DNA from: an uncultured Peptoniphilus sp.
GTDB lineage: Bacteria; Bacillota; Clostridia; Tissierellales; Peptoniphilaceae
Length of the DNA: 64,000 nucleotides
Assembly (NCBI RefSeq): GCF_946222045.1
Contig: NZ_CAMILN010000002.1
Coordinates: 1-64,000, forward strand
Direction of reading: 5' to 3'
Positions 45,142-53,824 of this stretch are shown here, in pieces (the first letter of the stretch is position 1; every line of letters starts with the position of its first letter). Under the pieces are notes generated by a model that did no database searches, was not told the DNA's origin, and saw only the letters and a program-made list of their open reading frames with translations. The translations under genes were made by a program, and so were the position numbers.

Positions 45142-45968
45142 CAAAAATTTTATATGCCAAGGACTATGTTGAAAAGAAGACTGGTGACCTAGTTGAAAAA
45201 ATTAAAAAATTAAAGAACAAGCCAATAATTTCTATTATTAGGGTGGGTGAGGACTATGGATCTCTTGCCTATTTAAAGGGAATAAAAAAATCTGCGGAAA
45301 AACTTGGAGTTCAGGTAGATGTAAATGAATTTAAAGAAGATGTGAGCCAAGATGAAATTTTGGATTGCCTAAAAGATTTAAACCAGGACAAAAAAATTGG
45401 TGGAATACTTGTCTTTAGGCCCCTGCCAGAAAGCATTGACGAAGATGTGATTTCCCTTGCCATTGATCCCAAAAAGGACATTGACTGCATGAATCCCATT
45501 AATAGGGCCAAGGTCTATAGTGGCCACTTAGATGGATTTATCCCTCTTGCACCAAAGGCTGCACACGAACTCTTAGAATTTTATGGTTACGAATTAAAGG
45601 GGAAAGATGTTGTTATAATTAACCACTCCAATGTTGTTGGCAAACCCATTGCCATGATTTTACTAAATGAACTTGCAACTGTAACTGTTTGTCACGTGGG
45701 AACCAAGGACCTCAGGAAGCACACGAAGTATAGTGATATAATTTTCACTGCCATGGGCAGGGCAGAGACACTTGACGAAACTTACTTCAATGAAGACGCA
45801 GTGGTAATTGATATTGGGACTTCAAAGAACAAGGAAGGCAAGTATCGTGGCGACCTTGATGAAGCTTCTGTCATGGGAAAGATTGGAGCTTTCTCACCAG
45901 TTCCTGGTGGTATAGGAAGCATCACAAACCTACTTCTTCTTGAGAATGTAATAAATTATTACTTGTGA
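45138..45968 (+). CDS. folD: FolD: methylene-THF dehydrogenase / methenyl-THF cyclohydrolase
   Basis: 276 residues. Interconverts methylene- and formyl-tetrahydrofolate. Motifs: GGILVFRPLPESIDEDVISL, DPKKDIDCMNPIN, KDVVIINHSNVVGKPIAMIL (NAD(P) site), PVPGGIGSIT. In the substrate region (GSLAYLKGIKKSAEKLG, ~40-56) the usual Tyr-x3-Lys pattern is not kept: Ile stands four residues after Tyr and Lys at +5/+6, as in divergent clostridial FolD proteins. Ends an operon closed at 45989. Confidence 0.93.
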   Translation: MTKILYAKDYVEKKTGDLVEKIKKLKNKPIISIIRVGEDYGSLAYLKGIKKSAEKLGVQVDVNEFKEDVSQDEILDCLKDLNQDKKIGGILVFRPLPESIDEDVISLAIDPKKDIDCMNPINRAKVYSGHLDGFIPLAPKAAHELLEFYGYELKGKDVVIINHSNVVGKPIAMILLNELATVTVCHVGTKDLRKHTKYSDIIFTAMGRAETLDETYFNEDAVVIDIGTSKNKEGKYRGDLDEASVMGKIGAFSPVPGGIGSITNLLLLENVINYYL

Positions 45969-45988
45969 AAACTTAAATAAGAATTCAT

Positions 45989-46010
45989 CCCTCCTCCTGG
46001 AGGGTTTTTT
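45989..46010 (+). terminator. Terminator after folD
   Basis: CCCTCC / GGAGGG (45989-46004), loop TCCT, then TTTTTT. Confidence 0.85.
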
Positions 46011-46058
46011 ACTTAAAATTTGTTATAATTATTCTGTAACTTAAATAAAGGAGAAATT

Positions 46059-46961
46059 ATGATAACAAATAAAGTGATTTTAGTTAGGCCCTACGCCTTT
46101 CATTTTAATATAGAAACAGCAACAGATAACATCTACCAAGTTAGCCCAAAGAAAACTTCTGATGAAGAAATACAAGAAAGGGCCTTAAGAGAATTTGATA
46201 GGGCGGTGGAAAGTCTAAGGTCAAAAAACATTCAAGTTGATGTAATTAGTGATTTTGATGATAGGACACCAGATTCAATTTTCCCAAACAATGTCTTTGT
46301 GACCTTCCCTGGCAAAATCTTTGTGTCTGAAATGTACACGGAAAATAGGAATGAAGAGTATGAAAAGATCCTTCCTCAGCTAAAAAAGATAATCGATTAT
46401 AAGAAGGCAGAAATCATTGATTTTAGAAACGAAGATGGAAGGGTTCTTGAAGGAACTGGAGCAGTTGTAATTGATAGGTGGAACAACATTTGCTACGGAA
46501 GTCTTTCGAAAAGATGTGACAAGGATGAATTTTTAAAATTCTGTCATAGCTTTGACTTAAAGCCAGTTTATTTCAGGGCTAAAGACAAGGGAGCTTATGT
46601 ATACCACACCAATGTCATGATGATGGTTGGAGAAAAACTTGCGATTATTGCAGATGACTTAATTGTAGAAAACAAAGAAGAAGTTCTTAAGTCCCTTAGA
46701 GAATCTGGCAAGGAAATTATTTCCCTTAACCAAGAAGAGTTTGATAACTTTGCAGGAAACTCCCTAGAGTTAGAGGGAGATGGAAAAAATATTCTTGTCA
46801 TAGCCAAGTCAGCCTATAATCATCTTAGAAAAGAAAACATAGAAAAAATTGAGAAACAGGATGAAATCCTACCAATTGATGTCGATATAATTTCAAAATA
46901 TGGCGGTGGATCAATTAGGTGCATGATAGCAGAAAATTTCTTTGACATAAGTGAGGTTTAA
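46059..46961 (+). CDS. ctlX: CtlX-type citrulline hydrolase / amidinotransferase-fold protein
   Basis: 300 residues of the arginine-deiminase superfamily. Seen: VILVRPYAFHFN start, DSIFPNNVFVTFPGKIFV (substrate Asp region), RVLEGTGAVVIDR (EGxG), VYHTNVMM (catalytic His) and GGGSIRCMIAEN near the C-terminus (nucleophile Cys). The family includes the citrulline utilisation hydrolase CtlX; the exact substrate here is not proven. A 58-residue membrane protein gene follows after one base. Confidence 0.87.
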   Translation: MITNKVILVRPYAFHFNIETATDNIYQVSPKKTSDEEIQERALREFDRAVESLRSKNIQVDVISDFDDRTPDSIFPNNVFVTFPGKIFVSEMYTENRNEEYEKILPQLKKIIDYKKAEIIDFRNEDGRVLEGTGAVVIDRWNNICYGSLSKRCDKDEFLKFCHSFDLKPVYFRAKDKGAYVYHTNVMMMVGEKLAIIADDLIVENKEEVLKSLRESGKEIISLNQEEFDNFAGNSLELEGDGKNILVIAKSAYNHLRKENIEKIEKQDEILPIDVDIISKYGGGSIRCMIAENFFDISEV

Positions 46962-46962
46962 T

Positions 46963-47139
46963 ATGGATTTATTAAAATGTCTTGCCTTTATAATTTTTGC
47001 CATCTTTTGGGCAAGAGAAGTCCCTGAAAATTATAAAATATATAAGGAAGACAAGTCATGGAAAAATTTATTGTCCTTATTAGGGAGAATTTTAATGGTC
47101 CTTGCTTCAATAATTTTGGCAATTGGAGTTTATGTATAA
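46963..47139 (+). CDS. Small two-helix membrane protein, unknown
   Basis: 58 residues: MDLLKCLAFIIFAIFWAREV, a short charged loop (YKIYKEDKSWKN) and a second helix. ATG 46963 with TGAGGT five bases upstream; GTG 46951 would place the ribosome site within the gene. Coupled to ctlX. No family recognised. Confidence 0.6.
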   Translation: MDLLKCLAFIIFAIFWAREVPENYKIYKEDKSWKNLLSLLGRILMVLASIILAIGVYV

Positions 47140-47143
47140 TATT

Positions 47144-47170
47144 GAGAGATAAATTTTATCTCTCTTTTTT
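47144..47170. terminator. Bidirectional terminator
   Basis: GAGAGATAAA and TTTTATCTCTC pair, then TTTTTT; shared with the convergent permease gene. Confidence 0.8.
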
Positions 47171-47173
47171 ATA

Positions 47174-48637
47174 TTAATCATTTTTATTATAAAATTTTAA
47201 AAAAGCTAATCCCAAAAGTAACCAAAAGAAGAAAATAATTAGGGCAGTGTAGCCCATAAAAGAAGGAGTTTTTGGGATGAAAGTGGAGATTACAATTACA
47301 GCAGAAATTATTATTGCTGGATAAATAGTTAGTTTTCCACCTGGGGCCTTAAAGGAAGTATAATAATCCTTATCCTTATTAATAATAGCAGCTAAGGATA
47401 GACAAGTTAAGAACCATCCAATTACAAAAGAAACTGAACCGAGACTAGTCAAGGGGTCAATTAAATTCATGCCCACAAAAGGACCGACAGCAGCAAAGAA
47501 AAAGCAGAAAACAAGAGCCGTTACAGGAGTTCCATATTCAGCATGCTCCCTTGCAAAAACCTTTGGAATAAGATTATTTTTTGCCATAGATTGAAGTAGT
47601 CTTGCCGATGCCATAAACATTCCATTCCAAGTTGAGAAAAGTCCAGATACAGTTCCTATTACAATTAATTTATCAAGAATAAAACCAAGCCTTCCTCTGT
47701 AAGCGTCTTGTAGCAAATATCCCATGGCTGGTGGACTTGCAAGAGAATAGGCTTGCCAATTGGACACACTTCCTGTCGAAAGAATCACAAGTGAATAAAA
47801 AGCGCCTGCTGCTACTATAGACAGAATCATGGCAATGGCGACATTTCTAAATTTTTTATCGGGTGAAGTTTCTTCCACAGATTGGGCAATAGTGTCAAAA
47901 CCTGACATAAAAAAGGGCACAATTACAATAACTGCTATTATTCCACCAAAAAGTGAAGAGTGATTTCCCTCGCCGACGTTTTTATAAAGTGGATAGAAAT
48001 TATAAACACTTCCAACTTTAAAGGAAAAAAAGATGACTATAAAACCTATTAAAATTATTAAAATAGAAAGTATAGATTGAAGCTTTGAGGCAAAATTTGC
48101 CCCCTTAAAATTTATAAAAAATAAGAGAAGAGCGAGTATTACTCCCATAAAAATTGAAGAAGCTTGTATAGGATAACCAGCCACATAATAAAGGACCTTT
48201 GAACTAGATAAAAAAGGCACTAATTTTCTAAGAATTGTGTTTATATAAATAGCCTCCCAAGGGAGTATGGTTAGATAAGAAAGAGCAAGAAACCAAGATG
48301 AAATAAAGGATAAGTTTCGACCAAAGGCCTTACTAGTATAGACCATGACCCCACCAGCCTGTGGCAGGGTGGCAAGTAACTCCCCATGACATAGTCCAAT
48401 TGGTATTAAAAGGATAGTTGCAATTACAAATCCAAGAAAGGCAGGAATAGGACCACCAGCTAAAGCTATCCAGCGATTAGAAGAAACTGCCCAACCAACT
48501 CCAACCATAGATCCAAAACCAAGCATGAAAAAACTAAGGTAGCCCATGTCACCTTTTTTTCTACTTTGTCTAATTCTCATTATATTTTTTATATTTGGAA
48601 TTTTCTTTTTCATTTCACTATATTTATCTTTTTTCAA
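47174..48637 (-). CDS. APC-family amino-acid permease
   Basis: About 487 residues, twelve helices. MLGFGSMVGVGWAVSSNRWI (helix 1 with the unwound Gly-rich site), LPQAGGVMVYTSKAFG, FFMSGFDTIAQSVEETSPDK (helix 6) and PVTALVFCFFFAA are APC signatures. TTG 48637 is taken as start: GAGGTG lies 6 bases before it. Substrate not evident. Monocistronic. Confidence 0.88.
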   Translation of the reverse strand: MKKDKYSEMKKKIPNIKNIMRIRQSRKKGDMGYLSFFMLGFGSMVGVGWAVSSNRWIALAGGPIPAFLGFVIATILLIPIGLCHGELLATLPQAGGVMVYTSKAFGRNLSFISSWFLALSYLTILPWEAIYINTILRKLVPFLSSSKVLYYVAGYPIQASSIFMGVILALLLFFINFKGANFASKLQSILSILIILIGFIVIFFSFKVGSVYNFYPLYKNVGEGNHSSLFGGIIAVIVIVPFFMSGFDTIAQSVEETSPDKKFRNVAIAMILSIVAAGAFYSLVILSTGSVSNWQAYSLASPPAMGYLLQDAYRGRLGFILDKLIVIGTVSGLFSTWNGMFMASARLLQSMAKNNLIPKVFAREHAEYGTPVTALVFCFFFAAVGPFVGMNLIDPLTSLGSVSFVIGWFLTCLSLAAIINKDKDYYTSFKAPGGKLTIYPAIIISAVIVISTFIPKTPSFMGYTALIIFFFWLLLGLAFLKFYNKND

Positions 48638-48814
48638 GAAAAACACCTCTATCAAAAGTATCTGTATCAATTTATCGTGTTAAACTATACTATAATAATA
48701 AGTTAAAAATGAGCCAGTTGTCAAATTTGTAAAGAATACAATTTTTATTTAAAATTAAAAAACAACTTGAACTAATAAAAATTAGAATATAAGATACCAT
48801 AAGAAAGGAAAAAT

Positions 48815-49558
48815 ATGAAAAATAAAATTTTAACTATAATAGAAATTATTCTTGTGATAATCTTGCTAGTAAGTCTCTATAGGATTTACAATTACAACAA
48901 GGAAGACAAGGAGTTTAAGTCTGCCACAAGAGAAGTCCAAGAAAAATTTGAAAGAGAAGAAGTTAAGACTCCTGATCCAAAAGTTGATGAAAAAGAAAAT
49001 AGAAATCTTGAAGCCATAAAAAGAATTGAGGACCTAAGAAAAGAATACCCTTCTATTGTTGGCTGGATAAGGGTTGGTGGGACAGAAATTGACTACCCCA
49101 TAGTCAAGGGCAGTGACAACGACCACTACCTAAACCACAACTACAAGGATGAGTACAATGTCTTTGGGGCCATCTTTATGGATTACAGAAACAATGAAAA
49201 CTTTTCTGACCAAAACACCATTATCTATGGCCACAACAATGTTAGGGCAGGAAACTTTAAGGACCTTCACAAGTATGAAGAGGAAGGTTTTTTTGCAGAA
49301 GATAGGTTTATAGAAATTTATTCCCTTGATGGTTACAAAAAGTACAAGGCCTTTGCAGTTTATAATGCCAGTCCCTATGACAAGTTTAGGAGCCCAGCCT
49401 ATAGTGAGGAAGAGGGAGAAGACCTCCTTCGCTACATCAAAGAAAAAAATATCTTTAGTGGAGATCTTCCAAGCAAGCTGGAGGACATCTTGACCCTACA
49501 AACTTGCTCGCCTGGAGATACAAGGCTTGTAGTTCAAGGAGTATTAGTTGATGAATAA
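48815..49558 (+). CDS. srtB: Class B sortase
   Basis: 247 residues: one N-terminal membrane helix, a charged stalk (~30-75) and the catalytic beta barrel. The His is in TIIYGHNNVRAGNF (~140), the Cys in ILTLQTCSPGDTRLVVQG (~230) with the Arg nine residues... in DTR just after it; VGWIRVGGTEIDYPIVKG and GAIFMDYRN are typical of SrtB. It cleaves a sorting signal (often NPxTx-like) and links proteins to peptidoglycan. No substrate gene is adjacent, so it is an orphan housekeeping or pilin-independent sortase. Confidence 0.93.
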   Translation: MKNKILTIIEIILVIILLVSLYRIYNYNKEDKEFKSATREVQEKFEREEVKTPDPKVDEKENRNLEAIKRIEDLRKEYPSIVGWIRVGGTEIDYPIVKGSDNDHYLNHNYKDEYNVFGAIFMDYRNNENFSDQNTIIYGHNNVRAGNFKDLHKYEEEGFFAEDRFIEIYSLDGYKKYKAFAVYNASPYDKFRSPAYSEEEGEDLLRYIKEKNIFSGDLPSKLEDILTLQTCSPGDTRLVVQGVLVDE

Positions 49559-49571
49559 AAAATATAAAAAG

Positions 49572-49592
49572 TCGCCTTAGGGCGATTTTTTT
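49572..49592 (+). terminator. Terminator after srtB
   Basis: TCGCC / GGCGA stem, loop TTAG, then TTTTTTT. Confidence 0.8.
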
Positions 49593-49639
49593 GTGAGAAT
49601 TTTTAATTTGCTAAGTCACAAAGCTAGGTTTTAAATTTT

Positions 49640-49790
49640 TTAACTTATAAAATTTTTTATCAAGTGATAATTAAAATACAAGTTAATAAAAACTATAAGT
49701 TCATAAAATAAAAAGACTTAATAAAAAAATATTAGCCTATAAAAATTTGCAAGTTCATAAAAAAACATAAGTTAAAATAAAAAGAAGAAC
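49640..49790. repeat. Second degenerate 18-bp-period repeat array
   Basis: About eight units of AAGTTnATAAAAAnTAT type; GTT/CTT cores at 49644, 49664, 49682, 49699, 49717, 49736, 49753 and 49771 (steps of 17-20, mean 18). Similar core and period to the array at 26890, but more A-rich. It lies between the srtB terminator and the rex promoter and holds no ORF with a ribosome site. Confidence 0.7.
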
Positions 49791-49818
49791 TAGCTTTAAT
49801 TTACAAAAGATGAAAAGA

Positions 49819-49836
49819 TTGTTATAATATAAACAA
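49819..49836. promoter_or_regulatory. rex: Rex operator overlapping the rex -10
   Basis: TTGTTATAATATAAACAA fits the Rex-site consensus TTGTTAAnnnnTTAACAA at 12 of 14 fixed positions and encloses the -10 (TATAAT, 49823-49828). Confidence 0.7.
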
Positions 49837-49851
49837 TTAGGAGGTGTTAAT

Positions 49852-50481
49852 TTGCCGAAGAATGCAAGGAGTATTTCCGAAACTGTAATAAGGAGAATGC
49901 CAGTCTATCACAGATACTTAAAAGAACTCATAGAAGATGGAGTAGAGAGAGTTTCTTCTAAGGAACTTAGTGGCCTCACTGGTTTTTCTGCTTCGCAAAT
50001 TAGACAGGACTTAAATAATTTTGGGGGATTTGGCCAACAGGGATATGGTTACAATACCAAGGCTCTTAAAGACCAGGTTGATAAAATTCTTGGAATAGAC
50101 AAGTCTTACAAGAGTATAGTAATTGGTGCAGGTAGACTTGGACAAGCCATTGCAAGGTACAATGGATTTAGGGATTCTGGTTTTAATGTCATTTCACTTT
50201 TTGACATTAAAGATGACATAGAAGACATTAGTGGGATTAAGGTCCGTAATATGACGGACTTAGAAAATTACATAAGAGATGAGGGCGTAGACGTTGCAAT
50301 TATAACGGTGCCAAGAGAAGTCTGTGAAGACGTGGCAAGAAGGGTAATTGATGCAGGTGTAAAGGGAATTTGGAACTTCGCACCCTACGACCTAAAGGGA
50401 CCGGAAGGCATTGTAGTTGAAAACATAAGACTTAATGATTCCCTTCTAACCCTATCTTATTTTATGAAAGAAATTAGCTGA
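49852..50481 (+). CDS. rex: Redox-sensing transcriptional repressor Rex
   Basis: 209 residues. N-terminal winged helix (MPVYHRYLKELIEDGVERVS, LTGFSASQIRQDLNNFGGFG QQGYGY) and a Rossmann domain (SIVIGAGRLGQAIARY ~85-100) that senses NADH/NAD+. When NADH rises it leaves its operators, switching on fermentative reoxidation genes. TTG start set by GGAGGTG. Autoregulation is indicated by the operator over its own promoter. Confidence 0.95.
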   Translation: MPKNARSISETVIRRMPVYHRYLKELIEDGVERVSSKELSGLTGFSASQIRQDLNNFGGFGQQGYGYNTKALKDQVDKILGIDKSYKSIVIGAGRLGQAIARYNGFRDSGFNVISLFDIKDDIEDISGIKVRNMTDLENYIRDEGVDVAIITVPREVCEDVARRVIDAGVKGIWNFAPYDLKGPEGIVVENIRLNDSLLTLSYFMKEIS

Positions 50482-50506
50482 CCTATTATTTAATAATAGG
50501 TTTTTT
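50482..50506 (+). terminator. Terminator after rex
   Basis: CCTATTATT / AATAATAGG, then TTTTTT. Confidence 0.75.
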
Positions 50507-50527
50507 ATTTATAGGAGTTTTTTATTG

Positions 50528-51403
50528 ATGAAGATAAATTTTGATGAAGGCTTTTGCAAGATCACTGACCTAGAAGAATTTGACCCAAGAGATATTTTCA
50601 CCTGCGGCCAGGCCTTTAGGTGGTACGAAGAAGAGGACGGGTCCTTCTCCTTTGTAACCCACGGCATAGTTGCCAATGCAAAAAAAGTTGGAGATGAAAT
50701 AATTTTAAAGGGAGTAGATGAAAAGTCCTTTGATGAAATTTTTTATAACTACTTTGACCTCTCTCGTGACTACAAAATAGTTATGGAAGAACTTTCCCAA
50801 GACGAGATAATGAAAAGAGCAACGGAATATGGCAAGGGGATAAGGATATTAAACCAAGACAAGTTTGAGACAATTATCTCCTTTATAATTTCTGCCAACA
50901 ATCAAATACCTAGGATCCAAAAGGCAATTGAGAAGATTTCTGAAATGTATGGGGACTATCTTGGGGAAGATGAAAATAGAAAATACTATTCCTTTCCAAG
51001 CCAAGACCAGCTTGCCCTTGCCAAGCCAGAAGACCTTCGTGAGTTTGCAAGGGTGGGCTTCCGTGACAAGAGGATAGTTGAAGCATCAAAATTAATTGCA
51101 TCAGGTCAAGTTGATATCTCGAAAATCGAGAATATGGACCTGGAAGATGCGAGAAAGGAACTCCAAATCCTGCCAGGAGTTGGTCCAAAGGTTGCCGACT
51201 GCATCCTCCTCTTTGCCTTTGACAGGAAGGAGTCCTTCCCAGTTGACGTGTGGATAAAGAGGGTTATGGAGGAACTTTATTTAAAAGAAGTGACTCCAAA
51301 GTCCAATATTGCCATGAGAGGAAGAGAAGTCTTTGGCAAGAATGCAGGCTTTGCCAACCAATATCTCTTTTATTATGGAAGAGAAAACAAGTTGGGCAAG
51401 TAA
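50528..51403 (+). CDS. ogg: OGG1-type 8-oxoguanine DNA glycosylase
   Basis: About 291 residues. N-terminal OGG domain (TCGQAFRWYEE), helix-hairpin-helix LQILPGVGPKVADCILLFAF with the catalytic Lys, followed by PVDVWIKRVM with the catalytic Asp (~245). Excises 8-oxoG and nicks the strand by beta-elimination. GGAG lies upstream of both TTG 50525 and ATG 50528; ATG is taken. Directly behind rex but past a terminator. Confidence 0.9.
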   Translation: MKINFDEGFCKITDLEEFDPRDIFTCGQAFRWYEEEDGSFSFVTHGIVANAKKVGDEIILKGVDEKSFDEIFYNYFDLSRDYKIVMEELSQDEIMKRATEYGKGIRILNQDKFETIISFIISANNQIPRIQKAIEKISEMYGDYLGEDENRKYYSFPSQDQLALAKPEDLREFARVGFRDKRIVEASKLIASGQVDISKIENMDLEDARKELQILPGVGPKVADCILLFAFDRKESFPVDVWIKRVMEELYLKEVTPKSNIAMRGREVFGKNAGFANQYLFYYGRENKLGK

Positions 51404-51427
51404 TTTATAAACTTATAAGAAATAAAG

Positions 51428-51459
51428 AAAGACTGAGTTTTTATGACTCAGTCTTTTTT
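51428..51459 (+). terminator. Terminator after ogg
   Basis: AAAGACTGAGT / ACTCAGTCTTT stem with long T-run. Confidence 0.85.
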
Positions 51460-51512
51460 CGTGGATTTTTAATTTTTAATTCTTATTAATCTTTTTTAAT
51501 TCAAGTTAAAAT

Positions 51513-52445
51513 TCAATTATACTTTTTATTTAATAAGAATGGAGTATATACAAGTATAGCTATTATTACAGATACAAGTAAAAATTCTTTTGTAAAAATA
51601 AAATCTTGATTGTAATCTGTACTAGTAACATTAGCCATAAACATATTGTGCAAAAGATGGATGAAAGTTACAGTTAAAACACTTCTACTTTCCATATAGA
51701 TAAGTCCAAGTACAATCCCAATAGTAATGCAAAATACAGTAATATCTATACCTGCATAAAGGCCTTCTATTCCAGAATAAAATACAAAAAAATACAAGGG
51801 CAAATGAGATAAGCCCCACATAATGCCAGTTAATAAAACTCCTATTCTATTACCATACAATGATTGAAATCTTGTCTGTAAAAAATATCTCCAACCATAT
51901 TCTTCACCCATAGTAAATATTAAATTAATGATTGTGCTAAATAATCCTATGGTAAATGTACCTATTACTCTCGTTAAAAGATCAGTAACATCTACATCTG
52001 ATTGAAAGTAAAAGTTTAATATTCCCATTCTAAATGTATCTATTAAAATTACAACAAAAGCCCATTTAAGAAATAAAGCAAAATTAAATTTTCCTCTTAA
52101 TCTTTTATCATCTATAGTTAATACATAAATACTAATTAGCCAACCTAAATACACTACATAATCAATCTTATTTAAAACTTTTTCTGAAAAGAATGATAAT
52201 ATGTAAAAAAATATAAATATTATGAAGTATAAAGAATATATCAAGTTGAATTTATCCTTAGATAAATCTTTCAACTTAAAATCTTTTTCTAATAATATAG
52301 CAATAAAAGCAGGAACTAAACTCGCAATAAGGGTTATAACCCCTGTATTATCTACTTTATAAAAATATTTACATGTAATTCCCAGTAAAAAATCTAGAAA
52401 AAGAACTATAAATAAAAAGTATTTTATTTCTTTTTTTGTGCTCAT
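51513..52445 (-). CDS. CPBP family intramembrane metalloprotease
   Basis: 310 residues, about eight membrane helices. CPBP (CAAX/bacteriocin-processing) motifs: GEEYGWRYFLQTRF (motif 1, ~185), GIMWGLSHLPLYFF (motif 2 His, ~212) and FIHLLHNMF (motif 3, ~285). Such proteins process prenylated or bacteriocin-like peptides or confer immunity; the substrate is unknown. Its codons are noticeably richer in ATA/TTA/AAT than the flanking genes, hinting at later acquisition. Confidence 0.85.
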   Translation of the reverse strand: MSTKKEIKYFLFIVLFLDFLLGITCKYFYKVDNTGVITLIASLVPAFIAILLEKDFKLKDLSKDKFNLIYSLYFIIFIFFYILSFFSEKVLNKIDYVVYLGWLISIYVLTIDDKRLRGKFNFALFLKWAFVVILIDTFRMGILNFYFQSDVDVTDLLTRVIGTFTIGLFSTIINLIFTMGEEYGWRYFLQTRFQSLYGNRIGVLLTGIMWGLSHLPLYFFVFYSGIEGLYAGIDITVFCITIGIVLGLIYMESRSVLTVTFIHLLHNMFMANVTSTDYNQDFIFTKEFLLVSVIIAILVYTPFLLNKKYN

Positions 52446-52529
52446 ATTAACTCCTCTCTTACTACATTTATTAACTCACTCATTTTTTTATTAAATATTT
52501 TATTATTCTAAATTGCAACAATAAGCAAA

Positions 52530-53684
52530 TCACTTTTGAAAGATTTCTAATTTTTCTATCCTATCAAAGGCTTCGTTGATCCTGTCCTTATTTACTGTAA
52601 CGGCAATCCTAATAAAGCCATCGCCAGCATCACCAAAGGCCTTGCCATCAATTAAGTTGACGTGAGCCTTTTCCAAAATTTCTTTTACAACTTCGTCAGT
52701 TGTCATGCCTGGAACTGAAATTTTTGGAAAGATATAAAATGTTCCCTTTGGTCTCATGACTTCAACGTGATTTAACTTCTTCAGCCTATCGTAGGCAAGG
52801 TACATCCTCTCCTTGTACTCTTCTGCAAGGGGCGGACAAATTCTTTTCCTGTTTTCGATGCCAACAACTCCTGCGTATTGGCAAATTGTTGGGACTGCGT
52901 AAACAGTGTTTGTGTGAATGGAAGTCATGGACCTTATTAAATCCTTGTGGGCAACAATGGCTCCAAGTCTCCAGCCAGTCATTACATAGTCCTTGGACAT
53001 TGAAGAGATTGAGATCACCCTGTCAAAATTCTTGTCCCACTTGATCATTGGAGTGAAGTCTGACTCGTAGGAATAAATTGTGTAGATATCATCACAAATT
53101 ACTAGGATATCGTGCTTAACTGCAAGGTCGTAAATTTCTCTTAGAGTCTCGTCACTGTAAACTGCTCCAGTTGGATTGTTGGGAGTGTTTATTATAATAG
53201 CCTTTGTATTTTTATTTATTAATTTTTCAAGTTCAGATGGGATAATGTCAAAATCATTTTCAAACTTTGTGTCATAGAAAACAGTTTTGCCGCCTGCCAT
53301 GTCAACTTGATCTGGGTAGACGCTAAAGTAAGGTGAAGGAACTATTACTTCGTCGCCTTCTTCTAGGATAGCTTGGAGGATTAAAAACATTCCTTCAGTT
53401 CCTGACATAGTGATCATAACTTCATCAGGGTCGCAAGCCACTCCAAAGTCTTCCTTATAAAAGTCTGCTATAGCCTTTCTTAGGCCTATGTATCCTTGTG
53501 GGTCTGAGTAGTGGGTATGACCTGCCATTTGTGAGTCGTAGGCTTCTTTTATTATGGCCTCGTCAGTTATAAGGTCTGGGTCGCCAACGCCAAAGTTGAT
53601 AAAGTCGTCATAGATTTCTGAGTAGTCAACAGCGTAAATAGATTCTTCAACATCCCTATATTTTTCACGGATAAATTTCTTCAT
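52530..53684 (-). CDS. Class I/II PLP-dependent aminotransferase
   Basis: 384 residues. PLP-binding Lys in ISSMSKDYVMTGWRLGA (~230), NTPNNPTGAVYSD (~167), ITMSGTEGMFLILQA (~90) and C-terminal FIRIAVTVNKDRI (carboxylate-binding Arg). Aspartate/aromatic-type fold-I transaminase; substrate not assigned. AGGGAGG lies ahead of the ATG. Confidence 0.9.
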   Translation of the reverse strand: MKKFIREKYRDVEESIYAVDYSEIYDDFINFGVGDPDLITDEAIIKEAYDSQMAGHTHYSDPQGYIGLRKAIADFYKEDFGVACDPDEVMITMSGTEGMFLILQAILEEGDEVIVPSPYFSVYPDQVDMAGGKTVFYDTKFENDFDIIPSELEKLINKNTKAIIINTPNNPTGAVYSDETLREIYDLAVKHDILVICDDIYTIYSYESDFTPMIKWDKNFDRVISISSMSKDYVMTGWRLGAIVAHKDLIRSMTSIHTNTVYAVPTICQYAGVVGIENRKRICPPLAEEYKERMYLAYDRLKKLNHVEVMRPKGTFYIFPKISVPGMTTDEVVKEILEKAHVNLIDGKAFGDAGDGFIRIAVTVNKDRINEAFDRIEKLEIFQK

Positions 53685-53824
53685 AAAAACCTCCCTTTAT
53701 TTCTAATAGTTCATTTTATCATAAATAAATATTTAATTAATAGCTATTCTTTTAATTCCTTAAATAATAAGATTCTCTATGATATAATTAACTTAATATA
53801 AATAAAAATATAGGAGGAATCCTT

